A stretch of 64,000 nucleotides of DNA from Trabulsiella odontotermitis (lineage in GTDB: Bacteria; Pseudomonadota; Gammaproteobacteria; Enterobacterales; Enterobacteriaceae), in assembly GCF_030053895.1 (NCBI RefSeq), contig NZ_CP125781.1, positions 3,162,001 to 3,226,000 on the forward strand, written 5' to 3'. Under the pieces are notes generated by a model, which was not told the DNA's origin, did not search any database, and was given only the letters and a program-made list of their open reading frames with translations. The position numbers and the translations under genes were made by a program. Each line of letters starts with the position of its first letter. The stretch's first letter is position 1. This document shows, in pieces, positions 8,295 to 16,768 of this stretch.

Positions 8295-8326
8295 TTTTCG
8301 CAGGTGATATTCCTCGCCTGTGAAAA
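8295..8326 (+). terminator. Candidate stem-loop terminator after dsbG
   Basis: TTTTCGCAGG pairs with CCTGTGAAAA (10 bp with one G-T wobble) around a 12-base loop, 15 bases after the dsbG stop. No clear T run follows. The rest of the 196-base gap to ybdO is AT-rich and holds the ybdO promoter region; nothing more can be resolved. Confidence 0.5.
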
Positions 8327-8475
8327 CAGGCTACAAATGTTCCTTAGCAAATTTTCATTTATCGAATATAATGATTTGTAAGTCTATATTACTCAATCAA
8401 CGACTCAATACAGTTTACCAGGAACGGTAATATATCGTCGTCTTGTTGATGCGATTGCCCGCTGAAGGATAAAAC

Positions 8476-9372
8476 ATGGCTAACCTCTACGATCTAAAAA
8501 AATTCGATCTCAATCTTTTAGTAATTTTTGAATGTATTTATCAGCATTTGAGTATCAGTAAAGCGGCGGAAACGCTGTTTATCACCCCTTCAGCCGTTAG
8601 CCAGTCATTGCAGCGTCTGCGCAGTCAGTTCAACGATCCTTTATTTATTCGTTCCGGCAAAGGCATCACGCCAACCACCGTCGGCACAAATCTGCATCTG
8701 TACCTTGAGAACAACCTTAACCAGATCGAACAAACTATCAATATTATGCATAGTTCAGTGTTGAAAAAGCAGTTTGTGATCTACTGTTCTTCGCTCATAC
8801 TGGCCGGCGGGATGCTGGATCTTATTACGACATTGCGTAAGCAAAACGATTATGAAATAGAGCACCACGATATTTTCGTCACCCCTGAATCTGCTGAGGA
8901 TTTACTCGCCTGGCGTAAAGCGGATTTGATTATCTCTATTTTCCCGACCAATAACCGCTCGGTAATTTCTGAACATTACATGAGTACGCCGGTGATCCTC
9001 GCCTGCCGCAAAAATCACCCACGAATAAGTGATTACGCAGGCCTTTCTGCATTACACGAAGAGGAGTTTACCTATTACATCACTGATGAACCCGGCGCAA
9101 AGCAGATGCGCGATTTCACTGATGCCCAGTTTCCGGATCGCAAATGTACTTTTCGCAGCGACTCGCTGATTTCGATTATTAATATGGTGGCCAATACCGA
9201 TATTCTTGGGTTTATTCCAAAACTGGCTTTTGATTATTACAAAGATACGCTGCAGTTGCAGGAAATAAAAACACCGCTGACACTCCCCGAAATTAATCTC
9301 TATCTCATGTACAACCGTGCGTCGTTGACCAGTGATTCATTTGCGACGTTCATTAATCAAATCAAAAAATAA
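8476..9372 (+). CDS. ybdO: LysR-family transcriptional regulator YbdO
   Basis: The 298-residue protein has the N-terminal LysR helix-turn-helix (FDLNLLVIFECIYQHLSISKAAE... region, residues 9-65, with SAVSQSLQRLR as recognition helix) and a C-terminal substrate-binding domain of the LysR type. It corresponds in position and sequence to E. coli YbdO, a poorly characterised LysR regulator. The ligand is unknown. The gene and its flanks are clearly more AT-rich than the surrounding enterobactin and ahp regions. A very good terminator follows, so it is probably monocistronic. Confidence 0.88.
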   Translation: MANLYDLKKFDLNLLVIFECIYQHLSISKAAETLFITPSAVSQSLQRLRSQFNDPLFIRSGKGITPTTVGTNLHLYLENNLNQIEQTINIMHSSVLKKQFVIYCSSLILAGGMLDLITTLRKQNDYEIEHHDIFVTPESAEDLLAWRKADLIISIFPTNNRSVISEHYMSTPVILACRKNHPRISDYAGLSALHEEEFTYYITDEPGAKQMRDFTDAQFPDRKCTFRSDSLISIINMVANTDILGFIPKLAFDYYKDTLQLQEIKTPLTLPEINLYLMYNRASLTSDSFATFINQIKK

Positions 9373-9380
9373 CCACGTCC

Positions 9381-9420
9381 ATTAAAGCATTCTTTCCATG
9401 AATGCTTTAATTTACTTTTA
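9381..9420 (+). terminator. Terminator after ybdO
   Basis: A perfect 12-bp stem (9381-9392 with 9400-9411, ATTAAAGCATTC paired with its reverse complement), seven-base loop, followed by TTACTTTTATT. Confidence 0.8.
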
Positions 9421-9525
9421 TTCACTTAAATAATACCAAATAAAAAATTCTGGCGAATAATTGTCATAATAAAATCTCACTATAATATAAAGAACTCTGG
9501 ATACACACTTGTACGGAAACTGACC

Positions 9526-10746
9526 ATGTCTATTTACAAATACCCGCTCAGCCAGAACGTGCTGGATGCCGCCACCGAACGCATTACATGGGCATTGAAT
9601 AATTTACCCAAAGTCTGTATCTCGTTTTCCGGTGGCAAAGATTCTACCGTAATGCTGCATATCGCGGCATTACAGGCGCGCAAATTGCATAAAAAAATCT
9701 GCGTGTTATTTATCGACTGGGAAGCGCAATTTTCCGCCACGATTACACATATTGAAGCCATGCGCGCAGAATATCAGGATGTTATTGACTATTTCTGGTG
9801 GGTTGCGCTGCCATTAACCACCCAAAATTCCCTGTCGCAGTTCGAACCGGAATGGCAGTGCTGGCAACCGGGAACCTCCTGGGTTCGCCAGCCACCCCCG
9901 GATGCCATCACCCGGACCGATTACTTTCCCTTTTACCAGACGGGGATGACCTTCGAAGCGTTCGTGCGCAAATTTGCCGACTGGTTCGCGGATAATCGCC
10001 CGGCGGCCATGCTGGTCGGCATCCGCGCCGACGAGTCTTACAACCGATTTTTAACTATCGCCTCCGCCCGCAAACAGCGCTTTGCCGATGACAAACCCTG
10101 GACCACCATCGCCCCGGGCGGCCATACCTGGTACGTCTACCCAATCTATGACTGGAAAACAGCGGATATCTGGACCTGGTTCGCCAAAACACAACTGAGC
10201 TACAACCCGTTGTATAACCTGATGTATCAGGCGGGCGTCCCGTTCCGTTATATGCGTATTTGTGAGCCTTACGGCCCGGAACAACGTCAGGGACTGTGGC
10301 TGTATCACGTGATTGAGCCTGAGCGCTGGGCCGCCATGTGTCAGCGGGTCAGCGGCGCACAAAGCGGCGGGCTGTACGCCGGACAGGATAATCAATTCTA
10401 TGGCCATCGTAAGCTCGATAAACCCGCCAGTCATAGCTGGCAAAGCTATGCCCTGTTTTTACTGGAAAGCATGCCGCAGAAAACGGCTGAACATTACCGA
10501 AATAAAATTGCGATTTACCTGCACTGGTATCAGAAAAGGGGCGAAGAGATTCCGGATACGCAGCACGGCGATACTGGCTCGAAAGATATCCCCTCGTGGC
10601 GACGCATCTGCAAGGTACTGCTCAACAATGACTACTGGTGCCGGATGCTCTCTTTCAGCCCAACGAAACCTGAACACTATCAGCGCTACAGCAGCCACAT
10701 GGCCAAAAAGCGCAAGGAATGGAACATCTTATGCAACAACAACTAA
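9526..10746 (+). CDS. ybdN: PAPS-reductase-like protein YbdN (IbrA-related)
   Basis: The 406-residue protein belongs to the phosphoadenosine-phosphosulfate reductase / adenine-nucleotide alpha-hydrolase superfamily with a C-terminal DUF3440-type region. The PP-loop nucleotide-binding motif SFSGGKDST is at about residues 33-41. Related proteins include IbrA, which together with ParB-like IbrB activates immunoglobulin-binding protein genes in some E. coli, and more distantly the DNA phosphorothioation enzyme DndC. The cellular role of YbdN is not known. It overlaps ybdM by 16 bases, so the two are translated together. Confidence 0.88.
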   Translation: MSIYKYPLSQNVLDAATERITWALNNLPKVCISFSGGKDSTVMLHIAALQARKLHKKICVLFIDWEAQFSATITHIEAMRAEYQDVIDYFWWVALPLTTQNSLSQFEPEWQCWQPGTSWVRQPPPDAITRTDYFPFYQTGMTFEAFVRKFADWFADNRPAAMLVGIRADESYNRFLTIASARKQRFADDKPWTTIAPGGHTWYVYPIYDWKTADIWTWFAKTQLSYNPLYNLMYQAGVPFRYMRICEPYGPEQRQGLWLYHVIEPERWAAMCQRVSGAQSGGLYAGQDNQFYGHRKLDKPASHSWQSYALFLLESMPQKTAEHYRNKIAIYLHWYQKRGEEIPDTQHGDTGSKDIPSWRRICKVLLNNDYWCRMLSFSPTKPEHYQRYSSHMAKKRKEWNILCNNN

Positions 10747-11357
10747 TCCAACAGCTGGAGCATTATCTGGATTCGCTCGGCGAAGAGGAACGCGTTGAGG
10801 CCATTAATCAGTTTCGCCTGGCGATCCATCGCCATAGTCCGTTTCAGGACCAACCAGTGGATTGTGTGTTATGGGTTAAACAAGAAACCGTTGCGCCCAA
10901 TGACTACAACCCCAACAACGTCGCGCCTCCTGAACGGCGACTGCTGCAAAAATCGCTGGAAGCGGATGGTTTTACCCAGCCCGTTGTCGTGGTGTCGCGT
11001 GGCAGTCAACGCTTCGAGATTATCGATGGCTTTCATCGCCAGGAACTGGTTAAAACGAAAAACGTGTTAAAAGCGCAGCTTAAAGGGTATCTCCCCATCA
11101 CCTGCTTACACGATAACGGCCAGACATCGGCCTCCGGTATGGCATCGACTATTCGCCACAACCGGGCCCGGGGACGCCATCAGATCAACGCCATGTCTGA
11201 CATCATCCGCGAGCTTGCCCAACTGGGGTGGAGTGATGAAAAAATCAGCAAGGAACTGGGCATGGACAGCGACGAAGTGTTGCGTCTGAAGCAGATAAGC
11301 GGACTGCTTGAACTGTTTGCCGACCGTCATTTTTCCGGTGCCTGGACCGTCAAATAA
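10731..11357 (+). CDS. ybdM: ParB-like nuclease-domain protein YbdM (IbrB-related)
   Basis: The 208-residue protein carries a ParB/sulfiredoxin-like domain: the block IIDGFHRQEL (residues about 95-105) is the ParB-type DG.HR motif, ATIRHNRARG (about 138-147) matches the ParB box, and a C-terminal helix-turn-helix-like segment (WSDEKISKELGMDSDEVLRLKQISG) follows. It matches E. coli YbdM, whose relative IbrB acts as a regulator with IbrA. I choose the start at 10731 because GGAAC precedes it at good spacing and E. coli YbdM begins equivalently; an in-frame ATG at 10719 is possible. It ends about 200 bases before the toxin gene. Confidence 0.87.
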   Translation: MQQQLIQQLEHYLDSLGEEERVEAINQFRLAIHRHSPFQDQPVDCVLWVKQETVAPNDYNPNNVAPPERRLLQKSLEADGFTQPVVVVSRGSQRFEIIDGFHRQELVKTKNVLKAQLKGYLPITCLHDNGQTSASGMASTIRHNRARGRHQINAMSDIIRELAQLGWSDEKISKELGMDSDEVLRLKQISGLLELFADRHFSGAWTVK

Positions 11358-11391
11358 GCCCGGATTTACGATCCGTTATCCACTTTTTCTG

Positions 11392-11419
11392 AACGTCTTT
11401 GCCGTGAGGTGGAGACGTT
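11392..11419. other. Inverted repeat in the ybdM-toxin gap
   Basis: AACGTCT and AGACGTT form a 7-bp inverted repeat with a 14-base centre, followed by TTAC. It may be a weak terminator for ybdNM. The gap 11358-11563 otherwise holds the repeat at 11489-11521 and no gene. Confidence 0.35.
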
Positions 11420-11488
11420 TACGATGAGCTTCGTATCTCATTCTTCCTCTGCTTTAACCCTCCCTTTTCCGGCCGTAGGCTCTGCGTC

Positions 11489-11521
11489 ATTAGATAATAC
11501 AAGAAAAGCTAATTATCTAAT
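11489..11521. promoter_or_regulatory. Putative operator of the toxin-antitoxin module
   Basis: ATTAGATAAT (11489-11498) and ATTATCTAAT (11512-11521) form a perfect 10-bp inverted repeat separated by 13 bases, 43 bases before the toxin start. Type II toxin-antitoxin pairs usually repress themselves through such repeats; function here is inferred. Confidence 0.55.
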
Positions 11522-11563
11522 TATTTACTTATATTTCGCAACGCGATATGCTGGAGGTGTTAG

Positions 11564-11860
11564 ATGACATTTGTCTGGTCCAGAGCTGCCTGGAAGCAGC
11601 TGATGAAAATTGATTTTCGTTATCGTCAGAGGGTGAAAGACAGGCTGGTTGATATTGGCGATAGCAATGCGCCACCGCCTGATTTGAAAAGGTTGTTGCA
11701 CCCCGAAGGGCATTTCCGGCTGCGGGTCGGCGACTATCGGGTCATCTTTGAAATGCAGGGGGAACAGCAGGATATCTGCTACATCGTGGCAGTAAAACGC
11801 CGAACCTCCGCCACGTATTTGCATGAGGAGAGTGCTACTTATGGATGTTCAGTTTATTAA
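11564..11860 (+). CDS. RelE/ParE-superfamily toxin
   Basis: The 98-residue basic protein has the RelE/ParE fold signature: an N-terminal strand and helices (FVWSRAAWKQLMKID), then the diagnostic LKRLLHPEGHFRLRVGDYRVIFEM region (residues about 43-65) and a final strand (CYIVAVKRR). Members are mRNA interferases or gyrase poisons; which activity applies is not evident. GGAGG precedes the ATG. Its stop overlaps the antitoxin start by 20 bases, so the two are coupled. The toxin-first order is that of HigBA-type modules. The module occupies the place where E. coli carries ybdL and ybdH. Confidence 0.85.
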   Translation: MTFVWSRAAWKQLMKIDFRYRQRVKDRLVDIGDSNAPPPDLKRLLHPEGHFRLRVGDYRVIFEMQGEQQDICYIVAVKRRTSATYLHEESATYGCSVY

Positions 11861-12233
11861 AGACGGAAACGGCGAACCGCAGTTCGTAGTCATCCCGTAC
11901 GATCTCTGGTTTCGTCTGCGTCTCGGGCAAACAGAAGTTGATGACAAAAACGAAGAGGGCTGGGAAGAGATCCCTTATGAGCCTGACGAGTATGACGACG
12001 TTGGTATCCCAAACCATATCGTTAATATTATGGACGCGGAAGGCGTCAGCCTGCAGGCCGCATGGCGTATCGCCTGCGGTCTCTCACAACAGGAAGTGGC
12101 AGAAAAACTGGGAATAACGCAATCTGCTGTGTCACAACTGGAATCGCCAGACTCACGTCCGCAGAAACGCACCCGTGAAAAACTGGCGGCAATCTATGGC
12201 TGCACCCAGGCGCAAATCAGCCTGCGAATTTAG
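11841..12233 (+). CDS. XRE-type helix-turn-helix antitoxin
   Basis: The 130-residue acidic protein has an N-terminal region that probably binds the toxin (residues 1-60) and a C-terminal XRE/HTH_3 DNA-binding domain (LQAAWRIACGLSQQEVAEKLG then TQSAVSQLE, residues about 68-105). It should neutralise the RelE-like toxin and repress the shared promoter. The start at 11841 is chosen because GAGGAG (11825-11830) lies ten bases upstream; the frame opens 18 bases earlier at 11823. The stop overlaps the convergent ybdD stop by four bases. Confidence 0.85.
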   Translation: MDVQFIKDGNGEPQFVVIPYDLWFRLRLGQTEVDDKNEEGWEEIPYEPDEYDDVGIPNHIVNIMDAEGVSLQAAWRIACGLSQQEVAEKLGITQSAVSQLESPDSRPQKRTREKLAAIYGCTQAQISLRI

Positions 12234-12427
12234 CAGCAGCGGGCGCCGCCTTTACTGCCGTAACGCGCATCTTGTCTGTCGCGGAAAAAGGCTTCGTAGG
12301 TCATCGGTGTCTGGTCCGGGTGGTTCACTCGCATATGCTCGACGTAGTTATCATAGTCGGGCACACCGACCATCATTTTTGCCGCCTGACCCAGGTATTT
12401 TCCGGCTTTAGAAAGCGTGTCGAACAT
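12230..12427 (-). CDS. ybdD: YbdD/YjiX small protein, partner of CstA
   Basis: The 65-residue protein matches the YbdD/YjiX family (NYVEHMRVNHPDQTPMTYEAFFRDRQDARYG is typical; it ends in the cysteine pair ARCC). Family members are encoded directly after CstA-type peptide/pyruvate transporters, and YjiX-type proteins are reported to be needed for transporter function. Here it lies 54 bases downstream of cstA on the same strand with a REP-like stem in between. Length equals E. coli YbdD. Confidence 0.92.
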   Translation of the reverse strand: MFDTLSKAGKYLGQAAKMMVGVPDYDNYVEHMRVNHPDQTPMTYEAFFRDRQDARYGSKGGARCC

Positions 12428-12446
12428 AACAGCTCCGGTCTGGTTT

Positions 12447-12472
12447 GCCGGGTAACGCGCTCGCTACCCGGC
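12447..12472. repeat. REP-like stem between cstA and ybdD
   Basis: GCCGGGTA and TACCCGGC form a perfect 8-bp stem around ten bases. In the cstA-ybdD transcript it could stabilise upstream message, lowering ybdD relative to cstA. Confidence 0.6.
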
Positions 12473-12481
12473 CGGTTGTGA

Positions 12482-14587
12482 TTAATGCGCGCCTTTTGCC
12501 TGCGTCACGATCTGCTCGAGATTTTCCGGCATCGGTTCATACGGCAGCTCTTTGTCCGTCGGTTTATCGACTTTTAACGCCGCCAGCGCGGTCTTCACAG
12601 AATACAGCGCCAGTACCACGACCACCACCATAAAGAAGATGGTCAGTCCGGCATCCAGGCGGTTATTGAACACCAGTTGAACCAGCTGCGATTCAGTGTA
12701 CTGCGACGGAATGTTGCCGCTGTCGATCATCCCCTGGAAGCGGTTGGCGATGGCCAGAAAGCCCACTTTAACGTCCGGGCTAAAGGCTTTCTGCCAGCCA
12801 GCGACCAGCGTACAAATCAGCAGCCATGCGGTTGGCAACAACGCCACCCACGCATAACGCTGGCGCTTCATCTTGAACAGCACGACAGCGCAGAGCATCA
12901 GCGCCATCCCTGCCAGCATCTGGTTGGCGATACCAAACAGCGGCCACAGAGTGTTGATGCCGCCCAACGGATCCACCACGCCCTGATGCAGGAAGTAACC
13001 CCAGGCCAGCACGCAAAGCGCCGTAGCGAGCAGGTTGGCAGGCAGCGAGTCGGTGCGTTTGAGATTCGGGCTGATGACGCCGAGCAGATCCTGCAGCATA
13101 AAGCGCGCCGCACGAGTGCCCGCATCTACCGCTGTCAGAATAAACAGCGCTTCAAACAGAATGGCGAAGTGGTACCAGAAGGAGACGTCCATCAGGCCAC
13201 CCAGTGAACCATGCAGAATGTAGGCCATGCCCACCGCCAGCGTTGGCGCACCACCCGCACGCGAGATAATAGACTGCTCGCCCACCTCACTCGCGATCTG
13301 TTTCAGTGTATCCGGCGTGACGGTAAAGCCCCAGCTACTGACCACCTGCGCAGCAGAGGCCACTACATCAGTTGTCCCCGCAGGCGCCAGCACAGCCATC
13401 GGGCTGTTCATCGCAAAATAGACGCCCGGATCGATAATGCACGCGGCAACCAGCGCCATGATCGCCACGAAGGATTCCATCAGCATGCCGCCGTAACCAA
13501 TCAGGCAGGCCTGATTTTCGTTCGCCAGCATTTTCGGCGTGGTACCGGAAGAGATCAGTGCATGGAAGCCCGATACGGCGCCACAGGCGATGGTAATAAA
13601 CAGGAACGGGAACAGATCACCCGTCCACACCGGGCCAGTGCCATCAACAAACTTAGTGAGTGATGGCATGGTCAGTGTCGGACGCATGATCAAAATACCA
13701 ATCGCCAGCCCGACAATGGTACCAATTTTCAGGAAAGTGGAGAGATAATCACGCGGCGCCAGCAGCAGCCACACCGGCAATACCGCCGCCACAAAACCGT
13801 AGCCCACCAGCATCCAGGTCAGTTGTACGCCGGTAAAATCAAACCACGGCGCCCAGGTTTCGCTCTCTGCCACCCAGCCGCCGGAAATAATGGCGAACAC
13901 CAGCAGCACGAGTCCGATAACAGACACTTCACCAATCCGCCCCGGACGCAGGTAACGAATATAGATCCCCATAAACAGCGCCAGTGGAATGGTAAAGGCG
14001 ACGGTATACGTCCCCCACGGGCTGTGGGTCAATGCTTTCACCACGATCATCGCCAGCACCGCAAGGATGATCACCATGATCATAAAGGTCGCGATCAGCG
14101 CGATAACGCCCGCCGTCGGCCCCATCTCTTCTTTCACCAGCTCGCCCAGCGAACGACCGTCGCGGCGGGTGGAAACAAACAACACCATAAAGTCCTGAAC
14201 CGCCCCGGCCAGTACCACGCCCGCGAGGATCCAGATCATGCCCGGCAGATAGCCCATTTGCGCAGCCAGCACCGGCCCGACCAGCGGCCCGGCTCCGGCT
14301 ATCGCCGCAAAATGGTGTCCGAACAGCACTTTTTTATCGGTTGGTACGTAATCCAGTCCGTCGTTATGGCGAACGGCAGGCGTCATGCGTGTCGGGTCAA
14401 CCCCGAGGACATTATTCGCGATATAACGGCCATAAAAACGATAGGCAATAAGATAAAGGCAGACCGCCGCCACGACGATCCACAACGCATTTATCTGTTC
14501 ACCACGGTTGAGGGCGATATAGCCCAGGGCGAAGGCTCCCACAACGGCAAGCACTGCCCAGATGAGGTATTTCCCTGCGTTATTCAT
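12482..14587 (-). CDS. cstA: Carbon starvation protein CstA, peptide/pyruvate transporter
   Basis: The 701-residue inner-membrane protein has about 16-18 hydrophobic segments and the conserved CstA N-terminal block (HHFAAIAGAGPLVGPVLAAQ region near residue 90). Length equals E. coli CstA, which takes up peptides and, with YjiX/BtsT relatives, pyruvate; it is induced by carbon starvation through cAMP-CRP. It is divergent in operon order from nothing immediate: entH lies upstream on the same strand, 147 bases away, and ybdD downstream. The start ATG is the E. coli-like MNNAGKYL N-terminus. Confidence 0.95.
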   Translation of the reverse strand: MNNAGKYLIWAVLAVVGAFALGYIALNRGEQINALWIVVAAVCLYLIAYRFYGRYIANNVLGVDPTRMTPAVRHNDGLDYVPTDKKVLFGHHFAAIAGAGPLVGPVLAAQMGYLPGMIWILAGVVLAGAVQDFMVLFVSTRRDGRSLGELVKEEMGPTAGVIALIATFMIMVIILAVLAMIVVKALTHSPWGTYTVAFTIPLALFMGIYIRYLRPGRIGEVSVIGLVLLVFAIISGGWVAESETWAPWFDFTGVQLTWMLVGYGFVAAVLPVWLLLAPRDYLSTFLKIGTIVGLAIGILIMRPTLTMPSLTKFVDGTGPVWTGDLFPFLFITIACGAVSGFHALISSGTTPKMLANENQACLIGYGGMLMESFVAIMALVAACIIDPGVYFAMNSPMAVLAPAGTTDVVASAAQVVSSWGFTVTPDTLKQIASEVGEQSIISRAGGAPTLAVGMAYILHGSLGGLMDVSFWYHFAILFEALFILTAVDAGTRAARFMLQDLLGVISPNLKRTDSLPANLLATALCVLAWGYFLHQGVVDPLGGINTLWPLFGIANQMLAGMALMLCAVVLFKMKRQRYAWVALLPTAWLLICTLVAGWQKAFSPDVKVGFLAIANRFQGMIDSGNIPSQYTESQLVQLVFNNRLDAGLTIFFMVVVVVLALYSVKTALAALKVDKPTDKELPYEPMPENLEQIVTQAKGAH

Positions 14588-14734
14588 TGTGTAGGTTCCA
14601 TTAGCGCTGAAGTAAGTTGTTACATTTTGTATCTATAACACTCGAATGGAAATTAACAATCCAATAACCCAAGAAAGCGGACATATCACCGAATTTTTAC
14701 ATCACATTGTTAAGCCGATCACTTTCGACCTTTT
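14588..14734. promoter_or_regulatory. cstA upstream region
   Basis: This 147-base AT-rich gap between entH and cstA should hold the cstA promoter. On the minus strand a TGTGA half-site (within 14700-14710) suggests a CRP site, but the second half is poor, so I do not fix a site. No terminator hairpin for the ent operon is obvious, and ent messages may run into cstA as reported for E. coli. Confidence 0.35.
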
Positions 14735-15148
14735 TCACCCCATTACCCGCGTGCTCAACCGGCATGTACAGCAGCGTCGGCCCTGTTCGTCAAACACCAC
14801 AATTTCCCAGCACTGATTTTGTCGTCCGGGATACAGCGGCTGACATACGCCACGCACTTTTCCCTGAGACACCGGGCGATGATGGGTGACACTGAGTTCA
14901 GTCCCGACCACGCATTCCCCGTCGCGTGTCATCAGAAAGGCCGCCATCGACCCCAGCGTTTCCGCCAGCGCTGCCGAGGCTCCGCCATGCAACAGACCAA
15001 ACGGCTGATGCGTACGCGCATCCACCGGCATTTCGGCTTCCAGCAGGTCGTCGCCGAGACGGGTATAGTGAATGCCAAGGTGCGCCACCAGGGTGTTCTG
15101 ACTGGTGGCGTTCAGCGCATCAAGAGACATATGACGTTTCCAGATCAT
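14735..15148 (-). CDS. entH: Proofreading thioesterase EntH
   Basis: The 137-residue hotdog-fold thioesterase hydrolyses wrongly acylated thioesters from the EntB carrier domain during enterobactin synthesis. The family motif LLHGGASAALAETLGSMAA is at about residues 52-70, with the catalytic Glu in AETLG. It matches E. coli EntH (YbdB) in length and sequence. It is the last gene of the entCEBAH operon, its ATG directly abutting the entA stop (no spacer). Confidence 0.95.
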   Translation of the reverse strand: MIWKRHMSLDALNATSQNTLVAHLGIHYTRLGDDLLEAEMPVDARTHQPFGLLHGGASAALAETLGSMAAFLMTRDGECVVGTELSVTHHRPVSQGKVRGVCQPLYPGRQNQCWEIVVFDEQGRRCCTCRLSTRVMG

Positions 15149-15904
15149 TTACGCCCCCAGCGTTGAGCCGCCATCTACCACGATATCCTGCAACGTGATG
15201 TGGCTGGCATGGTCGGAGGCGAGGAACAGAATCGTGCTGGCGATCTCCTGCGGACGGGCGATTTTTCCCAGCGGAATGCCCAGCTTAAACTGTTCTCCGA
15301 AGCCGCGAATGCGCTGTTGTTCGGCGTCATCACTGGCCCACAGCGTTCGCTGCATGTCGGTATCGGTTGAGCCTGGCGAGACGAGGTTACAGCGCACGCC
15401 GCTGGCGGCCAGCTCCAGCCCGACGGTCAACGCCAGACTTTTTAGCGCCGCTTTCGAGGCGCCATAAGCGCTCATGCCGAGGCGCGGTGTGTGAGCAGCA
15501 TCCGACGCGACGGTCACGATCGCTCCGCCCTGCTGACGACGAAACTGTGCCATTGTCTGCCGGAACAGGTTAAACGCACCGCCAACGTTCACGGCGAACG
15601 TCTGTTGCCAGTCCGCCACGCTCAATGCATCGGTCGCCCCCATGCGCAGAATACCCGCCGCGTTAACCAGCACGTCCAGACGTGGCTGGTTTTCAAGCAC
15701 GCGGCGACACACCTGCGCCACCTGCTGCGCATCAGCCACATCCAGCACTTCCATGGTAAAAGGATAATGCTCGCCATCGAACGCCAGGTCAAAACCGGTC
15801 ACCGCCGCGCCCGCATCAGCGAACGCCAGCGCAGTGGCGTAGCCAATGCCTTTTCCCGCCCCGGTAACCCAGACGGTTTTGCCGTGAAAATCAAACCCGG
15901 TCAT
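15149..15904 (-). CDS. entA: 2,3-dihydro-2,3-dihydroxybenzoate dehydrogenase EntA
   Basis: The 251-residue short-chain dehydrogenase oxidises 2,3-dihydro-2,3-dihydroxybenzoate to 2,3-dihydroxybenzoate using NAD. The Rossmann motif TGAGKGIG is near residues 12-19, with Asp in FDLAFD at the end of the second strand favouring NAD, and the catalytic Tyr/Lys in SAYGASKAALK near 144-148. The start at 15904 overlaps the entB stop (ATGA), matching the E. coli MTGFDF-like start; the frame extends 10 codons upstream inside entB but that is not expected to be used. Confidence 0.96.
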   Translation of the reverse strand: MTGFDFHGKTVWVTGAGKGIGYATALAFADAGAAVTGFDLAFDGEHYPFTMEVLDVADAQQVAQVCRRVLENQPRLDVLVNAAGILRMGATDALSVADWQQTFAVNVGGAFNLFRQTMAQFRRQQGGAIVTVASDAAHTPRLGMSAYGASKAALKSLALTVGLELAASGVRCNLVSPGSTDTDMQRTLWASDDAEQQRIRGFGEQFKLGIPLGKIARPQEIASTILFLASDHASHITLQDIVVDGGSTLGA

Positions 15905-16755
15905 CACTTCACCTCGCGAGAGAGCAGCGTCCACCAGGCTTCAATTGTCGGGTTCTTCGCCAGCATCACAAAATCAATATCACCATGCACTTTGCGCCAG
16001 CGCGCCGCCAGCGCCATCATGCGAACGGAATCCAGACCGTAGTCGATCAGGTTTTCGTCATCCAGCGGCTCGTCGGTTTCGTCCAGCAACGGCAGGATCA
16101 GCGCCCGTAGCGCCGCTTTTGATAGCGGCACCGGCAGTAGCGTGTCAGTCATTACCACCCGCCCGGAACGCCCGGCGACATAGTTGAGCGCCATCAGATG
16201 TTCTTCCCGGCTGAAATCCGCCAGCGCGTCAGCGACAAAGAACGGTTTGATATCACGCATGAAGGCATCCGTTGCGGTGGTCATGCAGCCGATGTGCGCG
16301 TAAACCCCGGTGATAATCAGTTGATTACGCCCGGTCTCTTTCAGCATCTGTTCCAGGGGAGAGCGATGAAACGCGCTGTAACGCCATTTTACCAGCACGT
16401 TATCGGCCTCGTCCGGTGCCAGCGCGGCGATGATTTGCTGCTGCTCCGGCGAACGGGTCAACCCCGGCCCCCACATGTCATTGAGCAGCGCGCGGTCGTC
16501 ATCACTCTGATCTTTCGGCTGCGCGGTGTAATAGACCGGAATATGCTGCTGCTTACAGTACTGGCGCAGTGCGGCAATGTTGGCGACCACGGTTTCCATC
16601 ATCGGGCTGTTCTTGCCCCAGAAATTGAGGAAGTATTCCTGCATATCGTGGATCAGCAACGCCGCGCGTTCAGGCTCAAACACCCAGTCAACTTTATTCG
16701 TCGGGACGTCGCTGGCGGTGGGCAGGTCATAGGCCTGCAGTTTTGGGATGGTCAT
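15904..16755 (-). CDS. entB: Isochorismatase / aryl carrier protein EntB
   Basis: The 283-residue bifunctional protein has an N-terminal isochorismatase domain (residues 1-205; LLIHDMQEYF holds a catalytic Asp, and ITGVYAHIGCMTTATDAF is typical) that makes 2,3-dihydro-2,3-dihydroxybenzoate, and a C-terminal aryl carrier domain whose phosphopantetheine Ser is in YGLDSVRMM near residue 245. EntD modifies this serine; EntE loads dihydroxybenzoate onto it. The C-terminal sequence is nearly the same as in E. coli. It lies 13 bases after entE. Confidence 0.97.
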   Translation of the reverse strand: MTIPKLQAYDLPTASDVPTNKVDWVFEPERAALLIHDMQEYFLNFWGKNSPMMETVVANIAALRQYCKQQHIPVYYTAQPKDQSDDDRALLNDMWGPGLTRSPEQQQIIAALAPDEADNVLVKWRYSAFHRSPLEQMLKETGRNQLIITGVYAHIGCMTTATDAFMRDIKPFFVADALADFSREEHLMALNYVAGRSGRVVMTDTLLPVPLSKAALRALILPLLDETDEPLDDENLIDYGLDSVRMMALAARWRKVHGDIDFVMLAKNPTIEAWWTLLSREVK

Positions 16756-16768
16756 GCTTTTCTCTCCT

